Assembly (NCBI RefSeq): GCF_016728505.1
Contig: NZ_CP068159.1
Span: 1,302,001-1,366,000, forward strand
Reading direction: 5' to 3'
Length of the DNA stretch: 64,000 nt
DNA from: Corynebacterium riegelii
Lineage (GTDB): Bacteria > Actinomycetota > Actinomycetes > Mycobacteriales > Mycobacteriaceae
A program made the position numbers and the translations under genes. Shown here one piece after another: positions 37,438 to 47,960 of the stretch. The first letter of the stretch is position 1; each line of letters begins with the position of its first letter. A model generated the notes under the pieces. That model searched no databases. It saw nothing but the letters and a program-made list of their open reading frames with translations, and was not told the DNA's origin.

Positions 37438-38526
37438 CTAAGCCCGTTGATGACGCCAGGGGTCACACGCTTCCAACGATATTGCAGGTGCCTTTTGTTC
37501 CACCAGATCGGCCCCGCAACGCGCAGCCATACCGGCCAGCAGGATGCCGTGGCGGAAATATCCAGTAGAAACCGTGACGCGCTCGCTGACCCTGCCAAGG
37601 TACGGCAGGTCATCCGGCGAGCCCGGACGCGCACCGGCGTCCGCCTCCAGAAAATCGCATTCCTCCAGCGCCGGGCAGACCTCAATCGCATCACGCAGCA
37701 GCTGGTAGACGCCCTGGACCTGGGGTTCCGCGCGGCCGTCCTCACGCGTGGTGGCGCCGATGGTCAACGTGCCATCACCACGCGGAATGAGATAGATCGG
37801 ACGATCCTCCACAAAGCCGCGCACCACACGATCCAGCAGCGGGAATTGGTGCTTGGGTACGCGCACGTGCAGGATGTCACCGTAGACAGGGCGCAGCTCA
37901 AGCGGGTTTGTACCCATAAACCAGCCGGTGATCTCCGCCGCGCCAAGGCCTGCGGCGATGAGTACCTGGTCTGCATCGACGTTATCGACGTTGGTAACCG
38001 CCTCTTGAACAATTGTCACGCCCGCGTTCGCGCACGCATCCAACAAGGCTTTTGCAAACAGGCGCGGCTGCACCTGGTGATCCCCGATGATCTCCACCGC
38101 ACCCGCCAACGCAGGCGACAGCGCAGGCTCGCGCTTGCGCGCTTCACGGGTAGTCAGGCGGTTGACCTCCATCCCGTGCAAGGCCTGGTAGGCGGAAAGC
38201 TCCTCCAAGTGCGTGTTATCCGCGCGATCTCGCGCTACCACCAACGTGCCGTCCTTGCGATACCCGGTGGGCAAATCGCTGTACTTGTTCACCAGCTGGA
38301 TCAGCTCCGGGTACCACTGCGCAGCAGCGTTCATCAGTGGAAACAACGGCTCCTGCTTGTACACAACCTCCGCCGTAGGTGCCAACATGCCACCCGCATG
38401 CCACGACGCACCAGAGACCGGCGCCGGATCAAACACCGTGACCCTATGACCCCGATCCGCCAGTGTCAGCGCAGAAGTCAAGCCGATGATGCCCCCACCG
38501 ATAACGGCGACGTTCATGTTCTCCAT
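37438..38526 (-). CDS. thiO: Glycine oxidase for thiazole synthesis
   Basis: 362 aa FAD-dependent oxidase. Dinucleotide-binding VAVIGGGIIGL at the N-terminus, SGASWHAGGMLAP near residue 40, and C-terminal GYFRHGILLAG. It oxidises glycine to dehydroglycine for ThiG. The start may be the first Met or Met4 (MNVAVIGG). It is preceded by 50 nt after the ATPase stop, with no TPP riboswitch visible. Confidence 0.92.
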   Translation of the reverse strand: MENMNVAVIGGGIIGLTSALTLADRGHRVTVFDPAPVSGASWHAGGMLAPTAEVVYKQEPLFPLMNAAAQWYPELIQLVNKYSDLPTGYRKDGTLVVARDRADNTHLEELSAYQALHGMEVNRLTTREARKREPALSPALAGAVEIIGDHQVQPRLFAKALLDACANAGVTIVQEAVTNVDNVDADQVLIAAGLGAAEITGWFMGTNPLELRPVYGDILHVRVPKHQFPLLDRVVRGFVEDRPIYLIPRGDGTLTIGATTREDGRAEPQVQGVYQLLRDAIEVCPALEECDFLEADAGARPGSPDDLPYLGRVSERVTVSTGYFRHGILLAGMAARCGADLVEQKAPAISLEACDPWRHQRA

Positions 38527-38576
38527 GGGGATTACCGTACGCCGTGTGGATGATGGGGGGAGGGATCAGTTGTTCC

Positions 38577-39830
38577 CTAAGGGCCGAGCAATCCGATGGG
38601 CACGAGCCAGGTGCGCTCACCAACTTCTGCGACCGTACCTGTTGGCGTGACAATCAGCAGTCCTTCTGGGGGCCTTCCGATGGTGTCGGCGACTTCGCGT
38701 AAACGTGGGGCGGCTTCCTTAGCTGCCTGTGGTGACAGTTTCACTTCGACTCCGACCCAGCGACCGTCTCGAAGCTCAAGCACAATATCCATTTCGGCTG
38801 TGCCATCCTTGTTCCTGAAATGGAAAGCGGTGCCGCGCAACGGTTGGCTGTACACCCGCAGGTCACGCAATACGAGTGATTCAAAAAGGAATCCAAGAGT
38901 GCGCGGGTCGACAGCAAGAGCCGTATGGGAAGCACCTAGCGCAGATGCGGCAAGCGAAGGGTCTACGAGGTGGCGCTTAGGCGTGGCACTCAGCCGAGTT
39001 TTAGACCTGCGTGCCGGTGCCCATGGCGGCTGGTCTTCGACGAGATGCATCCGGCTTGCAAACTCATGGAACTGGTACCCAAACCGTTCACCAACCTCCA
39101 CACCATCTTCCCCCAGACGCTCTTGCACTGTGCTCAGCGGGGCTGGGTGAGCGGTGAGTGAAGCATACGCCCGAAGAAAATGGAGAAGGCGCTGAGGCGA
39201 TCGGCGCGGCCCACCCACGAAAGGAAAATCGCGCTGTGCCAACGTGTCCATGTAACCCTCAACAAGGAGTTCGACCTGGTCAGCCTCCCTGTCCACCCAT
39301 GCCGGCCATCCGCCTCGGGTGATCAATGCGCAGACGTCATCAATTGAATGGGGGCTGAGCTGCTGCCCCTGTACAGGAGCTTCACCTTGGAACACGCGGG
39401 AAAGGGAAAAGCTTCCCGTTGAGTCGCCCGACTCATATAGGGTCATCGGGCGCATTGGAAGGTCAATGATTCTTCCTGCCCCGGAATGACGCAGAGCTGT
39501 GTCATCTGGCCATGCTGATCCCGAAAGTAGAAAACGACCCGGCGTTGGGTCCGCATCCACAGCCCGACGGACCGCGCCCCAGAGATCTGGTGCCAGCTGC
39601 CACTCATCGATCAAACGTGGCGCATCGCCTTCAAGGACTGCCGATGGGTTTAGCGATGCGGCTTCAATTATCTCCGGTCGCTGCCCGTCCAACTGGATTG
39701 AGGAATTAGCTGACTGGAGAGCGGTAGTTGTCTTCCCAGTTGCCCTTGCACCAGTGATATTCACCGCTGATGAAGCCTTGAGATACTGCTCTAAAACTGA
39801 ATCAAGAATCCGCGGCAGATAAGCTCTCAT
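38577..39830 (-). CDS. AAA ATPase with DUF4143 domain, inserted in the thiamine operon
   Basis: 417 aa. P-loop GARATGKTTTA near residue 28, Walker B-like RLIDEWQLAP near 75, sensor FLLSGSA near 100, and a C-terminal DUF4143 region ending with the nuclease-like DIVLELRDGRWVGVEVKLS near 345-370, whose D...E-x-K resembles a PD-(D/E)xK core. Family role is unsettled; these genes are patchily distributed and behave like mobile or toxin-antitoxin/defence-associated loci. It separates thiE from thiO on the same strand and has its own repeat-bearing promoter region. Confidence 0.85.
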   Translation of the reverse strand: MRAYLPRILDSVLEQYLKASSAVNITGARATGKTTTALQSANSSIQLDGQRPEIIEAASLNPSAVLEGDAPRLIDEWQLAPDLWGAVRRAVDADPTPGRFLLSGSAWPDDTALRHSGAGRIIDLPMRPMTLYESGDSTGSFSLSRVFQGEAPVQGQQLSPHSIDDVCALITRGGWPAWVDREADQVELLVEGYMDTLAQRDFPFVGGPRRSPQRLLHFLRAYASLTAHPAPLSTVQERLGEDGVEVGERFGYQFHEFASRMHLVEDQPPWAPARRSKTRLSATPKRHLVDPSLAASALGASHTALAVDPRTLGFLFESLVLRDLRVYSQPLRGTAFHFRNKDGTAEMDIVLELRDGRWVGVEVKLSPQAAKEAAPRLREVADTIGRPPEGLLIVTPTGTVAEVGERTWLVPIGLLGP

Positions 39831-39843
39831 ACTGCGAAAATAC

Positions 39844-39895
39844 CTGAACTTGACAGGATTGTCGAGCTGAACTTGACAGGATTGTCGAGCTGAAC
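39844..39895. repeat. Tandem 23-bp repeat with internal inverted half-sites, upstream of the DUF4143 ATPase
   Basis: Two identical 23-bp units at 39844-39866 and 39867-39889, plus the first 6 nt of a third. Each contains CTTGACA-GGAT-TGTCGAG, an imperfect inverted repeat (6 of 7 pairs). The units sit 14 nt upstream of the ATPase start, exactly where a repressor would bind. They look like tandem operators, not a CRISPR. Confidence 0.75.
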
Positions 39896-39901
39896 GTGAA
39901 A

Positions 39902-40570
39902 CTAGGCGAGCGCGCCGCGGCCGCGGTCGAACTCCGCGACCACCCGCTCGCAGTAGGCACGGGGATTATCGGCGTGCATGATGCCGCGGACAATGGCCAC
40001 GCCATCCACACCGGTTCCGGCCAGTGCGTACGCGTCATCCACCGTGACGTCCCCAATGGCAACCATGGGCAGCCGGGACGCCTCCACCAGCGCCGGGTAG
40101 CCCTCCAAGCCGATAGGTTCGCGGCCGGAGTGCTTAGTAGGGGTGTCGCGGAATGGGCCGCAGCCGATGTAATCAATCACGCCCTCAAGGTCATTTGCGG
40201 CCCTGACCAGCTCAAGGGTCCCGGTGGTCAGGCCGATTACGGCATCAGGCCCGAGCAGGCGGCGCGCCTCGCGCGGGTCCAGATCGTCCTGGCCCAGATG
40301 CACACCGTGGACGCCTTGGGATTGAAGGGCGAGGGCGATGTCCACGCGGTCGTCGATAAGCACAATGCTCTCGGAAGGAAGCTGCGCGGCAATCGCGGAA
40401 GACAGGGCGTAGAGCTCACGCGCGGAGATCGGTTTGGAGCGCACCTGGATCACGCCGGCGCCGCCGTGGGCCGCCTCAACGGCGCGCTCGACCACATCGG
40501 GGCCCTGGCCGGTGACAAAGTAACAGCGCAGGTCCAGGTTACGGGGGTTCATCGGGGTGGTATCAGCCAT
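39902..40570 (-). CDS. thiE: Thiamine phosphate synthase
   Basis: About 222 aa from the ATG at 40570 (MADTTPMNPRN). QVRSKPISARELY near residue 45 for pyrimidine pyrophosphate binding, DRVDIALALQSQGVHGVHLGQ-type strand-loop near 80-95, and GCGPFRDTPTKHSG near 140. It joins the pyrimidine and thiazole moieties. It is preceded by the DUF418 gene with a gap under 10 nt. Its stop lies 7 nt from the tandem repeat. Confidence 0.93.
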   Translation of the reverse strand: MADTTPMNPRNLDLRCYFVTGQGPDVVERAVEAAHGGAGVIQVRSKPISARELYALSSAIAAQLPSESIVLIDDRVDIALALQSQGVHGVHLGQDDLDPREARRLLGPDAVIGLTTGTLELVRAANDLEGVIDYIGCGPFRDTPTKHSGREPIGLEGYPALVEASRLPMVAIGDVTVDDAYALAGTGVDGVAIVRGIMHADNPRAYCERVVAEFDRGRGALA

Positions 40571-40579
40571 GCCCAAAGC

Positions 40580-41830
40580 CTACTGGGGCAGTGGTGGGGT
40601 GTACGGCTCCAGCCGCTTCGTTTTGCCGTAGCTTGCGCGGCGGTGCAGCTGCTCAAACGGCCCCGGAAGCCCCACACGCTCCAGCACCATCGCAAGCAGC
40701 AGGGTGATCAACCACACCACAAAGCCCACAAGGAGCTTCCCGCTTATCGACGCCTCCACGCCCCACCCCAGCCCAAACGGCATAACCAGCGCAATGAACA
40801 GGAACGATTGCGCCAAGTAGCCGGACATCGAGCGCTTGCCCAACGCGATGAAGGGGCGCGCCCACGCCGGTGTCTGGCCGGTGGCGTTGATGCGCTGCTG
40901 CACACCGTTGGTGGCAAGAGCGAGTGCTGCCAGGATTGCCGGGCCGGTGAACAGTCCCCAGGCGAGGTTGAGTATAAAGAGAGGCTGTTCAAGCTGCGGG
41001 TCGATGAAGCCTGCAGCGCTGAGACCCCACGGGATGCCGATGGCAATCGCGACCACCGCACCCAGGATCGTCCACCTGACCAGCACACGTTTGTGTTGCT
41101 CCACGTTGATCAGGTATCCCTCCCGCGCCCACACGTAGCCCAGCAACACCAGCCCGCCCAGCTGGAACACCGCAAACGGGGCGTTGATCAACATCCCCAG
41201 TCCGCCCAAGAGGTTTTCGCCGAAGTAGACGCCCAGACTGGTCATCTCAGGTGTGGGCGTCTGTTCCATCACGCCGATTGGTGCCTGGACGCCGTACACC
41301 GCCACCGCGGCAACAGTGCCAAACGCTGCGCCGACCAGCAATAGCGAGTAGGCGGTAATGCGCAGCGCCTTGTTGCTTGCCGTGAACATCGTGGCAACCA
41401 GCATGCCAATCAGGCCGTAATACAACATGATGTCCCCGTAGAACACCAGCATCATGTGCGCGATGCCAAAAAGTGCGAGGAACCCGTATCTGCGCACCAG
41501 CATCAAGCGCGCATCAGCAGCCGGATAGCCCTTACGCCACGCACTTGCCGCAACGAGGCCAATGCCAAATCCCAGCAGTGTGGAAAACATCGGCAGGCCA
41601 CGCACGTGCAAAAACACTGCCGAGAAAACCGCGGCTATCTCATCGAGCGTGTTTCCTGGTCGCACACCGCCAAGGGTGGAACCTGGCTGATCCAATGCGT
41701 CAATGTCATTGATCATCCACGTCTGCACCGCATTCGCCATGGCGATGCCCAGCAGGGCCAGGCCGCGCGCAAGATCGGGGACTAAGAGTCGGGGAGTGGT
41801 AGTTCGGTCCGGCATTAGCGCTTGATTCAC
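40580..41830 (-). CDS. DUF418 family membrane protein
   Basis: Up to 416 aa with about ten hydrophobic segments. VPDLARGLALLGIAMANA near the N-terminus and the C-terminal block beginning GKRSMSGYLAQSFLF are the family features, related to acyltransferase-type membrane proteins. A GTG at 41830 or ATG at 41815 could start translation. It lies 24 nt after the CDF gene and just before thiE, so co-transcription with either is possible. Function unknown. Confidence 0.8.
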   Translation of the reverse strand: MNQALMPDRTTTPRLLVPDLARGLALLGIAMANAVQTWMINDIDALDQPGSTLGGVRPGNTLDEIAAVFSAVFLHVRGLPMFSTLLGFGIGLVAASAWRKGYPAADARLMLVRRYGFLALFGIAHMMLVFYGDIMLYYGLIGMLVATMFTASNKALRITAYSLLLVGAAFGTVAAVAVYGVQAPIGVMEQTPTPEMTSLGVYFGENLLGGLGMLINAPFAVFQLGGLVLLGYVWAREGYLINVEQHKRVLVRWTILGAVVAIAIGIPWGLSAAGFIDPQLEQPLFILNLAWGLFTGPAILAALALATNGVQQRINATGQTPAWARPFIALGKRSMSGYLAQSFLFIALVMPFGLGWGVEASISGKLLVGFVVWLITLLLAMVLERVGLPGPFEQLHRRASYGKTKRLEPYTPPLPQ

Positions 41831-41854
41831 GGCACCGAACCTATCACTGTTGCG

Positions 41855-42769
41855 CTACGCCATGATCGGGCCAGTGGTGGTTTCTATCCCAAGCGGCTCA
41901 ATGTGCACGATGGTTTCCGCACCGCCCAGGGCAGCAGCGAGGCCTTCCTCAACATTGTCGGCGTGCTCGTGGGAGTGCGACACCGTCCATTCACCAGGCA
42001 CCTGCATGACAACGTTGATGAGACGTTGGCGCCCATAAGCCGTAGTGCGCAGCGACGTGAAGACGACACCATTGTCCTTGGCGTAGGTGTCCAAAAACTC
42101 TTGTGCCGTTGCTACTTCTTCCTCCGGCAACGTCTCTGAAAGCAGGCCCTGGATAGCCTCGCGCAACAGTTTGTAGCCGGTGTACAGGATGTTGGCGCCA
42201 ACCAGGATGGCCACAATAGGGTCGAGGACCTGCAAGCCGGTCAGCCACACTAAGGCCATGCCGACGATGACGCCGACGGTAGTCCAGACGTCTGCAAGCA
42301 AATGCTTCCCATCCGAAACTAGCGTGCTGGAACGGTGCGTGCGGCCAGCGCGCACCAACATCGCACCCACACCGAGGTTGATCAGCGTGGCTATCACAGA
42401 AAACAGCAAACCAATGCCAAGCTGCTCCACCGGCTGCGGGGTGATCAGGCGCTGCACCGCGGTATAGATAATGGCCACCGACGCCACCAGGATCAGACTG
42501 CCCTCTACCTGGGCGGCGAAGTACTCGGCCTTGGCGTGGCCGAAATTGTGGTTCTCATCCGCAGGCTTGGCGGAAAGCTTCAACGCCCAGAGGCCAACCA
42601 AGGCGGCGGCGACATTGGCCAAAGACTCCAGCGCGTCCGAAAGGAAGCCAACAGAGCCAGTGACATACGCGGCATACGCCTTCAGCACGATAACAATTAG
42701 GGAAGCCGCGATAGAGATCCACATGAAGCGCTCAAGCATGCGCTGTTCTTCACGGGGATGGGTGGCCAT
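41855..42769 (-). CDS. Cation diffusion facilitator, predicted Mn2+ exporter
   Basis: 304 aa from the ATG at 42769 (MATHPREEQ). Six membrane segments, with metal-site residues in FLSDALESLANV (helix 2) and GKHLLADVWTTVG (helix 5), NHNFGHAKAEYFA in the loop, and a cytoplasmic C-terminal domain with HSHEHAD. CDF proteins export Zn2+, Fe2+ or Mn2+. A yybP-ykoY riboswitch directly upstream makes Mn2+ the best guess. Confidence 0.9.
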   Translation of the reverse strand: MATHPREEQRMLERFMWISIAASLIVIVLKAYAAYVTGSVGFLSDALESLANVAAALVGLWALKLSAKPADENHNFGHAKAEYFAAQVEGSLILVASVAIIYTAVQRLITPQPVEQLGIGLLFSVIATLINLGVGAMLVRAGRTHRSSTLVSDGKHLLADVWTTVGVIVGMALVWLTGLQVLDPIVAILVGANILYTGYKLLREAIQGLLSETLPEEEVATAQEFLDTYAKDNGVVFTSLRTTAYGRQRLINVVMQVPGEWTVSHSHEHADNVEEGLAAALGGAETIVHIEPLGIETTTGPIMA

Positions 42770-42796
42770 AGGAAATCCTCTCGGTGCAATAAACAA

Positions 42797-42918
42797 CCGA
42801 AGGTCTCGCTCGCCTGTAAAGCATGTCCTGTAAAGCGTGTAAGGCCAACCGCCCGGGCTCTACGTGGAGAACCAGTATGTCGAGCGAGTTGTTGGTGAGC
42901 TACTCCCCTTCAAACCTT
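42797..42918 (-). promoter_or_regulatory. yybP-ykoY manganese riboswitch
   Basis: On the minus strand the leader shows GAAGGGGAGUAGC at the 5' side and GCGAGCGAGACCUUC at the 3' side; GAAGG pairs with CCUUC as helix P1. GGGGAGUAG and GCGAGACC are the conserved internal-loop signatures of this class, which binds Mn2+ and switches on exporters. The element ends about 28 nt before the CDF start. Confidence 0.8.
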
Positions 42919-42933
42919 TATGAAACTTCAAAA

Positions 42934-42942
42934 ATCATACCA
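42934..42942 (-). promoter_or_regulatory. Extended -10 promoter of riboswitch-CDF transcript
   Basis: TGGTATGAT on the minus strand fits an extended -10 element (TGn-TATGAT) about 20 nt upstream of the riboswitch. No clear -35 is seen. Confidence 0.5.
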
Positions 42943-42948
42943 CTGGGG

Positions 42949-43422
42949 TTAGGGGCGTTCCAGCCTCATAGTGACGTGGGGGATTGAACCGTCCAAGAAC
43001 TCTTCGCCCTCCTCTTTGAGGCCGAAGCGGTTGTAATAGCCAACGAGGCCGGTCTGCGCCTCAATGACAACGTCGCCCGGCCAGCGGGTGGTGAACGCTA
43101 GCGCCTTGCGGACAATCTCGGGGCCAATTCCGGTGCCGCGCGCGAACGGCGCAACGACGAAACGGCCAAAGCGCGCGCGGGGTTTGCCGTCTGCAACCTC
43201 GGGGTAGACGCGTGCGCAGCCGGCGAGCCTGCCTGCGTTGTCGTAGGCGAGGACGTGGAAGGTGTCCTCGGCTGCGTCAATGTCATCAAGCTCATTGAAG
43301 GGACAGTCCTGCTCGGCCACGAACACGTCCACGCGGAGGCGAAACAGGTCGAAGGCCTCTCGTGAGCTCATCTGGTCCAGGGTCTTGAACGTCATTGCAG
43401 GATGCAGCGCAGGGTGTGTCAC
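42949..43422 (-). CDS. GNAT-family N-acetyltransferase (ElaA-like)
   Basis: About 157 aa from a GTG at 43422 with AGGA upstream; an ATG at 43395 is the alternative. ElaA-like opening LFRLRVDVFVAEQDCPFNELDDID, acetyl-CoA loop VAPFARGTGIGPEIVRKAL near residue 95, and C-terminal GLVGYYNRFGLKEEGEEFL. Substrate unknown. Confidence 0.85.
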   Translation of the reverse strand: MTHPALHPAMTFKTLDQMSSREAFDLFRLRVDVFVAEQDCPFNELDDIDAAEDTFHVLAYDNAGRLAGCARVYPEVADGKPRARFGRFVVAPFARGTGIGPEIVRKALAFTTRWPGDVVIEAQTGLVGYYNRFGLKEEGEEFLDGSIPHVTMRLERP

Positions 43423-43525
43423 GGGGGTGATCCTAACACCGCTGTGACGTAAGGTGTTTGTGTTAACTGAAGTTACGTTTGTGATTTCCTGCCTGACGCA
43501 TACAAGACACATAAAAGGGGTCCGC

Positions 43526-44356
43526 ATGTTCCGACGCATCGCCGCTGTCGCCGCCGCAGCCGTTCTTACTGCCACTGCTTTGCTCGCACCGGCCGCGAGT
43601 GCGCAGCCAGCTGACCCTAACTACGTCTGGCGCACAGACCTCATGTCCAAGGCACTCGCCGGCAAGCTCAACGCGGATCGCGTGCTGCACCGCGTGCCCA
43701 CCTCGTTCCATGACGCCCCGCGTACGCCTGCCGAAGCCACCCAGGCCCAGGCCCGCGGCAACGCGCTCTACGGCCCCGGCACCCCGATCTACGTGGGGCA
43801 CGCCCCGAACGACATGATCTGCACCGTCGCCGTTGCCGGCTACAACGACGCTGGCGAAAAGATCGCCCTGACCGCAGGCCACTGCGCGGGCAACGTGGGC
43901 GACCCGGTGGTGAACGCGGATGCCCGCGCCCTTGGCCAGACTGGCCGCGTGATCGCCGTGGACCGCAACCTGGACTACGCCGTAATCCAGCTGCACCCCA
44001 ACACGGAAGTCTCCCGCAGCTATGACGGACTGACCATCAACCACCTAGGCGCCGCACCCGTGCCGGCAGGGCAGACCGTGTGCAAGAAGGGTGTCGCCTC
44101 CGGCGTGACCTGCGGCATGACCTGGCAAGACGCTGGCGTGATGAACATCAACCAGGTCTGCGCGATGCAGGGCGACTCCGGCGGCCCGCTCTACGTTGGC
44201 GACCGCCTCGTAGGCATTATCAACGGCGGCATGTTCCCGCAGCCGTTCGCGCTGGCCTGCCACACCCCGCTGCAGGGCCCGCTGCATGCACCGACGGGCT
44301 CCGCGCGTGCAGACGCCTTCCTGCCCACCGTCCCCGGTGGCTTCCGCCTGCCCTAA
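43526..44356 (+). CDS. Secreted trypsin-like (S1) serine protease
   Basis: 276 aa from the ATG at 43526, with GGGG-type ribosome site and a clear Sec signal peptide ending at ASA-Q. The catalytic triad is visible: His in LTAGHCAG, Asp in DRNLDYAVIQL and Ser in MQGDSGGPLY. Two cysteine pairs flank His and Ser. The 75-residue stretch between signal peptide and protease domain may be a propeptide. Exported to the cell surface or medium; substrates unknown. Confidence 0.9.
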   Translation: MFRRIAAVAAAAVLTATALLAPAASAQPADPNYVWRTDLMSKALAGKLNADRVLHRVPTSFHDAPRTPAEATQAQARGNALYGPGTPIYVGHAPNDMICTVAVAGYNDAGEKIALTAGHCAGNVGDPVVNADARALGQTGRVIAVDRNLDYAVIQLHPNTEVSRSYDGLTINHLGAAPVPAGQTVCKKGVASGVTCGMTWQDAGVMNINQVCAMQGDSGGPLYVGDRLVGIINGGMFPQPFALACHTPLQGPLHAPTGSARADAFLPTVPGGFRLP

Positions 44357-44377
44357 CTGACAGAAACTGCCAGAAAC

Positions 44378-45160
44378 TTAACCCTGCAGGCGGCCAAGCA
44401 CCTCGTCGTGCAGCAGCCCGTTGGTGGCAACCGCATCGCCACCGTGCGGGCCGTCAACACCCGCCAATGAGGTGAAGCGGCCGCCGGCTTCAGTAACCAA
44501 CAGCGCCAGCGGCGCGAGGTCCCACAGCGAGACCTCCGGCTCACACGCAATGTCTACCGAGCCCTCTGCCACCAGGCAGTAGGAGAAGAAATCACCAAAC
44601 CCGCGCAGACGCCACGCAGCGTCCGTCAGCTCAATGAACTGCTCGCGCAAGCCGCGGTCACGCCAACCGGTCAGCGAGGAAAACGACACGGACGCATCCT
44701 CCAACTTGGACACGGAAGACACACGCATCGGGCTTGCCTTGCCGTCACCAATCTCGCGCCACGCACCCTCGCCCTTCGCCGCGTACCAACGGCGCGACAG
44801 GGCAGGGGAGGAGACGACGGCGACGACCGGCTCGCCGTCTTCAAGCAGGGCAATCAACGTGGCCCACACCGGCACGCCGCGTACGAAGTTCTTCGTGCCA
44901 TCAATCGGGTCGATCACCCACTGGCGGCCGGAAAACACGGCGTCACCACCAAATTCCTCGCCCAGCACCGCATCATCCGGGCGCTTTTCCGCGAGGTGCT
45001 CGCGCAGCTCCTTTTCCGTAGCCAGGTCCGCATCGGAGACCGGCGTTAGGTCCGGCTTGGACTCAACGTGCAGGTCAGCGGCATCAAACCGGGAAGAAGT
45101 GATGTCATCTGCCAGGTCGGCGAGTTCGAGGGCGAGTTTCAGATCGTGGTTACGCTGCAT
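44378..45160 (-). CDS. hisN: Histidinol-phosphatase, inositol-monophosphatase family
   Basis: 260 aa from the ATG at 45160 ([13 protein letters not shown]). Metal sites: GEEFGGD near residue 68, [12 protein letters not shown] near 85, and C-terminal [19 protein letters not shown]. The DxxTEKELRE and GTKNFVRG pattern resembles actinobacterial HisN, which removes phosphate from histidinol phosphate. It starts inside the 3' end of the next paralogue (11-nt overlap). A general inositol or sugar phosphatase is the alternative. Confidence 0.8.
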   Translation of the reverse strand: MQRNHDLKLALELADLADDITSSRFDAADLHVESKPDLTPVSDADLATEKELREHLAEKRPDDAVLGEEFGGDAVFSGRQWVIDPIDGTKNFVRGVPVWATLIALLEDGEPVVAVVSSPALSRRWYAAKGEGAWREIGDGKASPMRVSSVSKLEDASVSFSSLTGWRDRGLREQFIELTDAAWRLRGFGDFFSYCLVAEGSVDIACEPEVSLWDLAPLALLVTEAGGRFTSLAGVDGPHGGDAVATNGLLHDEVLGRLQG

Positions 45161-45983
45161 GCCCGACAAGCCTACTCGCCACCTGCTCAACCAGGAGCGG
45201 ATTTCCGGCCACGCACCACGTCACCCCGCCCGCATCAACCTTTGTGGCCACCCCGCCGACAGCCTCAATCAGCGCCTTGCCCGGCAGCCAATCCCAATCC
45301 GCCACCGAATGCTGCAGCCAGCCACCCATACGGCCTGCAGCGATGTTGGCTAGGTCCACGCTGCCCGCACCCATCATCCGGATCGTCGCCGCATCTTTCA
45401 CCGCACGCATCCACGCGCCCACCACCGCCTCATCACCCATAAAGGTCGGATGTAGGTAGGTCACCAGGGCTTTTTCGCTTAGGTGCGCCGCGTCCAACAC
45501 CCCCAACCGCTCCCCATCACACCACGCCTGACCATTGGCAGCGAGCCACGTCGTATTCGTCGCCGGGCGGTGCACCGCACCAATTGACGCTTTGCCTTCT
45601 GCCGGATCGCCCTCGGCCACCGCCAACGCAGAGCAGAAGTAATCCGAACCCTGCGCAAAGTTATACGTCCCGTCAACCGGGTCGATCACCCAGGTACGCC
45701 CGGTTTCTGAGGCGCGGGCGTGGCCTTCTTCCCCCAGCACACCGTCGGCGGGGCGCAGCGCGTCGAGCACCTCTGCCACGAAGTTCTCCGCGGCGTGGTC
45801 TGCCTCAGTCACCACATCGGAGACCGACGTCTTGCGCTGCGTGGCAAGCGTGTCCAAACCACCATCACGCATAGAAAGCGCAAGCTGGCCAGCATGCGCT
45901 ACAAGCGCTGCGGCCAGCTGTGCGTCATCGTCATTACGGTGAGCGTCAATAAAAGCTGCAGTAGAAATGGGTGCGGAAGTCAC
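45150..45983 (-). CDS. Inositol-monophosphatase-family phosphatase
   Basis: About 277 aa from a GTG at 45983. Motifs: GEEGHARAS near residue 88, [16 protein letters not shown] near 100 and [18 protein letters not shown] near 230. A family paralogue of the overlapping downstream hisN-like gene but only distantly similar. Likely substrates are inositol phosphate, nucleotide or sugar phosphates. Confidence 0.85.
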   Translation of the reverse strand: MTSAPISTAAFIDAHRNDDDAQLAAALVAHAGQLALSMRDGGLDTLATQRKTSVSDVVTEADHAAENFVAEVLDALRPADGVLGEEGHARASETGRTWVIDPVDGTYNFAQGSDYFCSALAVAEGDPAEGKASIGAVHRPATNTTWLAANGQAWCDGERLGVLDAAHLSEKALVTYLHPTFMGDEAVVGAWMRAVKDAATIRMMGAGSVDLANIAAGRMGGWLQHSVADWDWLPGKALIEAVGGVATKVDAGGVTWCVAGNPLLVEQVASRLVGHAA

Positions 45984-46002
45984 GCACCCATTATTACCCC
46001 AG

Positions 46003-47895
<1,893 letters not shown>

Positions 47896-47960
47896 ACGAA
47901 ACAGTGTAGCGGCCACCATGGCGGTAGGTGAGTAAAACCGAGCAACTAGACTGCATGGTT

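Noticed and set aside
39844..39895. Possible CRISPR
   Set aside because: The repeats are directly adjacent with no spacers and only two complete units.
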